From Gammaproteobacteria bacterium UBA1119 (GTDB lineage Bacteria > Pseudomonadota > Gammaproteobacteria > Pseudomonadales > Azotimanducaceae), in contig DCBA01000079.1 of the NCBI GenBank assembly GCA_002313255.1, positions 1-15,826 on the forward strand: a DNA stretch of 15,826 nucleotides, given 5' to 3'. The position numbers and the translations under genes were made by a program. This document shows, one piece after another, positions 14,629 through 15,826 of this stretch. The notes beneath the pieces were generated by a model. It worked only from the letters and a program-made list of their open reading frames with translations. It was not told the DNA's origin and did no database searches. Positions within the stretch are counted from its first letter, which is position 1. The number at the start of each line of letters is the position of its first letter.

Positions 14629-15705
14629 ATGAATAATCGGATCGTATCTCCAATCTTTTTCGCATTCGTGCTCCTGATGGGGCGGCCTGCCGACGCTCAC
14701 ATTTTCGACATTGACGGAAACGGGGAACTCGAAGCGCTCACCGATGGACTGCTCGTTTTACGGCACCTGTTCGGTTTTTCAGGTTCGAGTTTGACCGAAG
14801 GTGCCATAGCGGACGGTGCAGAACGATCGGACGTTGTAGAGATTCAATCGCACCTTGAGTCATACGCCTTGTACCTCGACATTGACGCCGACGGTCAAAC
14901 CGATGCCTTGACCGATGGTCTTCTCTTACTGCGCCATCTGTTCGGGTTTCAGGGATACAACATGACCGAAGGCGCTATCGGCGCGACCGCCACGCGGAGA
15001 GCCGCAGATCACAGCATCATTCACACATATATCGCCGATCCGACTGCCTACCTAGGCGAGATCCTGAAAGGCGACGCGGGTAATGACACTTTGTCGGGCG
15101 ATGCCGGCAACAACACGATCTATGGGTTCGGTGGTAACGATACCTTAGATGGCGGCGCGGGAGTCGACACCTTGTTTGGCGGTGATGGTGACGATGTGTT
15201 GTATGGGGGTGACGATGACGACGGCCTGAAAGGCGAAATCGGGGACGACGCCCTGTACGGTGGTAACAGACGCGATATCTTATTCGGTGGGGACGGAGAC
15301 GACGCCTTGTATGGTGGCGACGAAGACGACACCCTGCTAGGCGAAAGCGGTAATGACACGCTTGATGGCGGTGATGATACCGACACGCTTACCGGAGGAG
15401 ACGGCAGTGACACCTTCGTCATACGCAAAGGCGATGGCTCATCCGGCTTTATCTTTGCCAACAGGATTACTGATTTTGAAGACGGCGTTGACCGTATTGG
15501 TTTGGATAACGGTTTGGCTTTCAGCGATCTCACTATAGTCCAAGGGACCGCCGGTTCGTTTACCGTTGGTGGTGCCGGTTCAACCTTCTACTACGACTAC
15601 ACTGGTCATACGCTGGTCAGGGTCAGGGCTACAAGTGAATACTTACTCGTCATCGAGAACACCGCTCGGAGCACTGTGAATACTGATGATTTTTCGTCCT
15701 TCTGA
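14629..15705 (+). CDS. Secreted calcium-binding protein with dockerin-like and RTX repeats
   Basis: The 358-residue product starts with a Sec signal peptide (MNNRIVSPIFFAFVLLMGRP, cleavage predicted after ADA at 23). Two dockerin-like EF-hand units follow: DIDGNGELEALTDGLLVLRH (27-46) and DIDADGQTDALTDGLLLLRH (84-103), each trailed by LFGF and TEGAI segments. Residues about 147-262 are RTX nonapeptide repeats of the G-G-x-G-x-D-x-L type. The C-terminal block ITDFEDGVDRIGL followed by GLAFSDL is the usual end cap of RTX proteins. It is probably a surface or extracellular calcium-stabilised protein with no catalytic domain. ATG 14629 is the only start that opens on the signal peptide and lacks a clear ribosome site. 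A Sec signal with a C-terminal RTX block is an unusual mix of export signals. Confidence 0.9.
   Translation: MNNRIVSPIFFAFVLLMGRPADAHIFDIDGNGELEALTDGLLVLRHLFGFSGSSLTEGAIADGAERSDVVEIQSHLESYALYLDIDADGQTDALTDGLLLLRHLFGFQGYNMTEGAIGATATRRAADHSIIHTYIADPTAYLGEILKGDAGNDTLSGDAGNNTIYGFGGNDTLDGGAGVDTLFGGDGDDVLYGGDDDDGLKGEIGDDALYGGNRRDILFGGDGDDALYGGDEDDTLLGESGNDTLDGGDDTDTLTGGDGSDTFVIRKGDGSSGFIFANRITDFEDGVDRIGLDNGLAFSDLTIVQGTAGSFTVGGAGSTFYYDYTGHTLVRVRATSEYLLVIENTARSTVNTDDFSSF
15067..15414 (+). repeat. RTX nonapeptide-coding repeat tract
   Basis: About a dozen diverged 27-base units coding for G-G-x-G-x-D-x-L-x repeats lie within the RTX gene. They are rich in ggcggtgatgatgac-like stretches. On the opposite strand they give long serine/proline-rich open frames that are artefacts. 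Confidence 0.85.
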
Positions 15706-15742
15706 GTCGGCAATCCGAGCACCAGGCCCGCGCGCGATGACA

Positions 15743-15757
15743 GGTTCCGCGAGAACC
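15743..15757. repeat. Short inverted repeat after the RTX gene
   Basis: GGTTC-CGCGA-GAACC forms a 5-bp stem with a 5-base loop, 38 bases past the RTX stop. No T-run follows on the plus strand, so it is a weak terminator at best; it could also be an operator for the next gene. Confidence 0.3.
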
Positions 15758-15788
15758 GCATGAATTTGCACGGAGGGAAGTTGAATTA

Positions 15789-15826
15789 ATGTATTGCGGC
15801 CTCTTCTCTCGACGCCTATTCCATTA
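15789..15826 (+). CDS. Possible start of a further gene, cut by window end
   Basis: ATG 15789 is preceded by a strong GGAGGG (15772-15777) at 11-base spacing, and the frame (M-Y-C-G-L-F-S-R-R-L-F-H) is open to the last base. Only twelve residues are visible, so neither family nor reality can be judged. Confidence 0.3.
   Translation, partial: MYCGLFSRRLFH

Noticed and set aside
14375..14665. The full 96-codon minus-strand open frame upstream of BKACE as a gene
   Set aside because: Only the last 29 codons, from ATG 14464 with a perfect ribosome site, resemble a protein family (MaoC). The upstream part has no coding character and overlaps the RTX gene start.
15067..15414. Regular short repeats as a CRISPR array or satellite
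   Set aside because: The repeats are in-frame, diverged 27-base units coding for RTX nonapeptides, with no spacer/direct-repeat structure.
15120..15533. 137-codon minus-strand Ser/Pro-rich open frame
   Set aside because: It is a reverse-strand artefact of the Gly/Asp-rich RTX repeats.

Overview
The window reads as a slice of chromosome from a marine-type gammaproteobacterium. This is inferred from the gene mix: class III CoA-transferase, PhyH-type oxygenase, carnitine-degradation enzymes, dockerin-like/RTX secreted protein, and a DUF6249/GIN-domain ECF sigma cluster. No rRNA, tRNA, transposase, integrase or CRISPR array was found, and the organism cannot be named from sequence alone.

Layout. 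(1) 1-2280, plus: the end of a gene for a fused two-domain CaiB/BaiF CoA-transferase, cut by the window start. (2) 2505-3398, minus: a BNR/Asp-box beta-propeller protein. (3) 3534-8221: two ankyrin-repeat genes (plus) flanking a tight two-gene minus-strand operon of non-haem iron oxygenases (PhyH family, then CmcJ/NvfI family) and a VOC-fold gene. (4) 8321-10281, minus: a four-gene signalling operon that is visibly more AT-rich than its surroundings. In transcription order it encodes an exported GIN-domain protein, a DUF6249-like membrane protein, an ECF sigma factor and a small membrane protein joined to the sigma gene by an ATGA overlap. (5) 10712-12115, plus: a DHA2-type MFS exporter. (6) 12388-14284, minus: BKACE (DUF849) followed by L-carnitine dehydrogenase, together a carnitine to betainyl-CoA route. 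Just upstream lies the decayed 5' end of a MaoC-type hydratase gene. (7) 14629-15705, plus: a secreted calcium-binding protein with two dockerin-like EF-hand units and an RTX repeat block. The last 40 bases may start another gene.

How the genes fit together. Carnitine dehydrogenase would oxidise carnitine to 3-dehydrocarnitine, which BKACE would cleave with acetyl-CoA to betainyl-CoA plus acetoacetate. The betainyl-CoA thioesterase often found with them is not in this window. The ECF cluster looks like an envelope-stress or envelope-sensing module whose anti-sigma candidate shows no zinc-binding motif. The PhyH-CmcJ pair probably acts on one small molecule in two successive oxidations; the substrate is unknown. 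The most noteworthy points are the oxygenase pair between ankyrin genes, the Asp-to-Asn change in the second CoA-transferase half, the MaoC remnant, and the sigma cluster.
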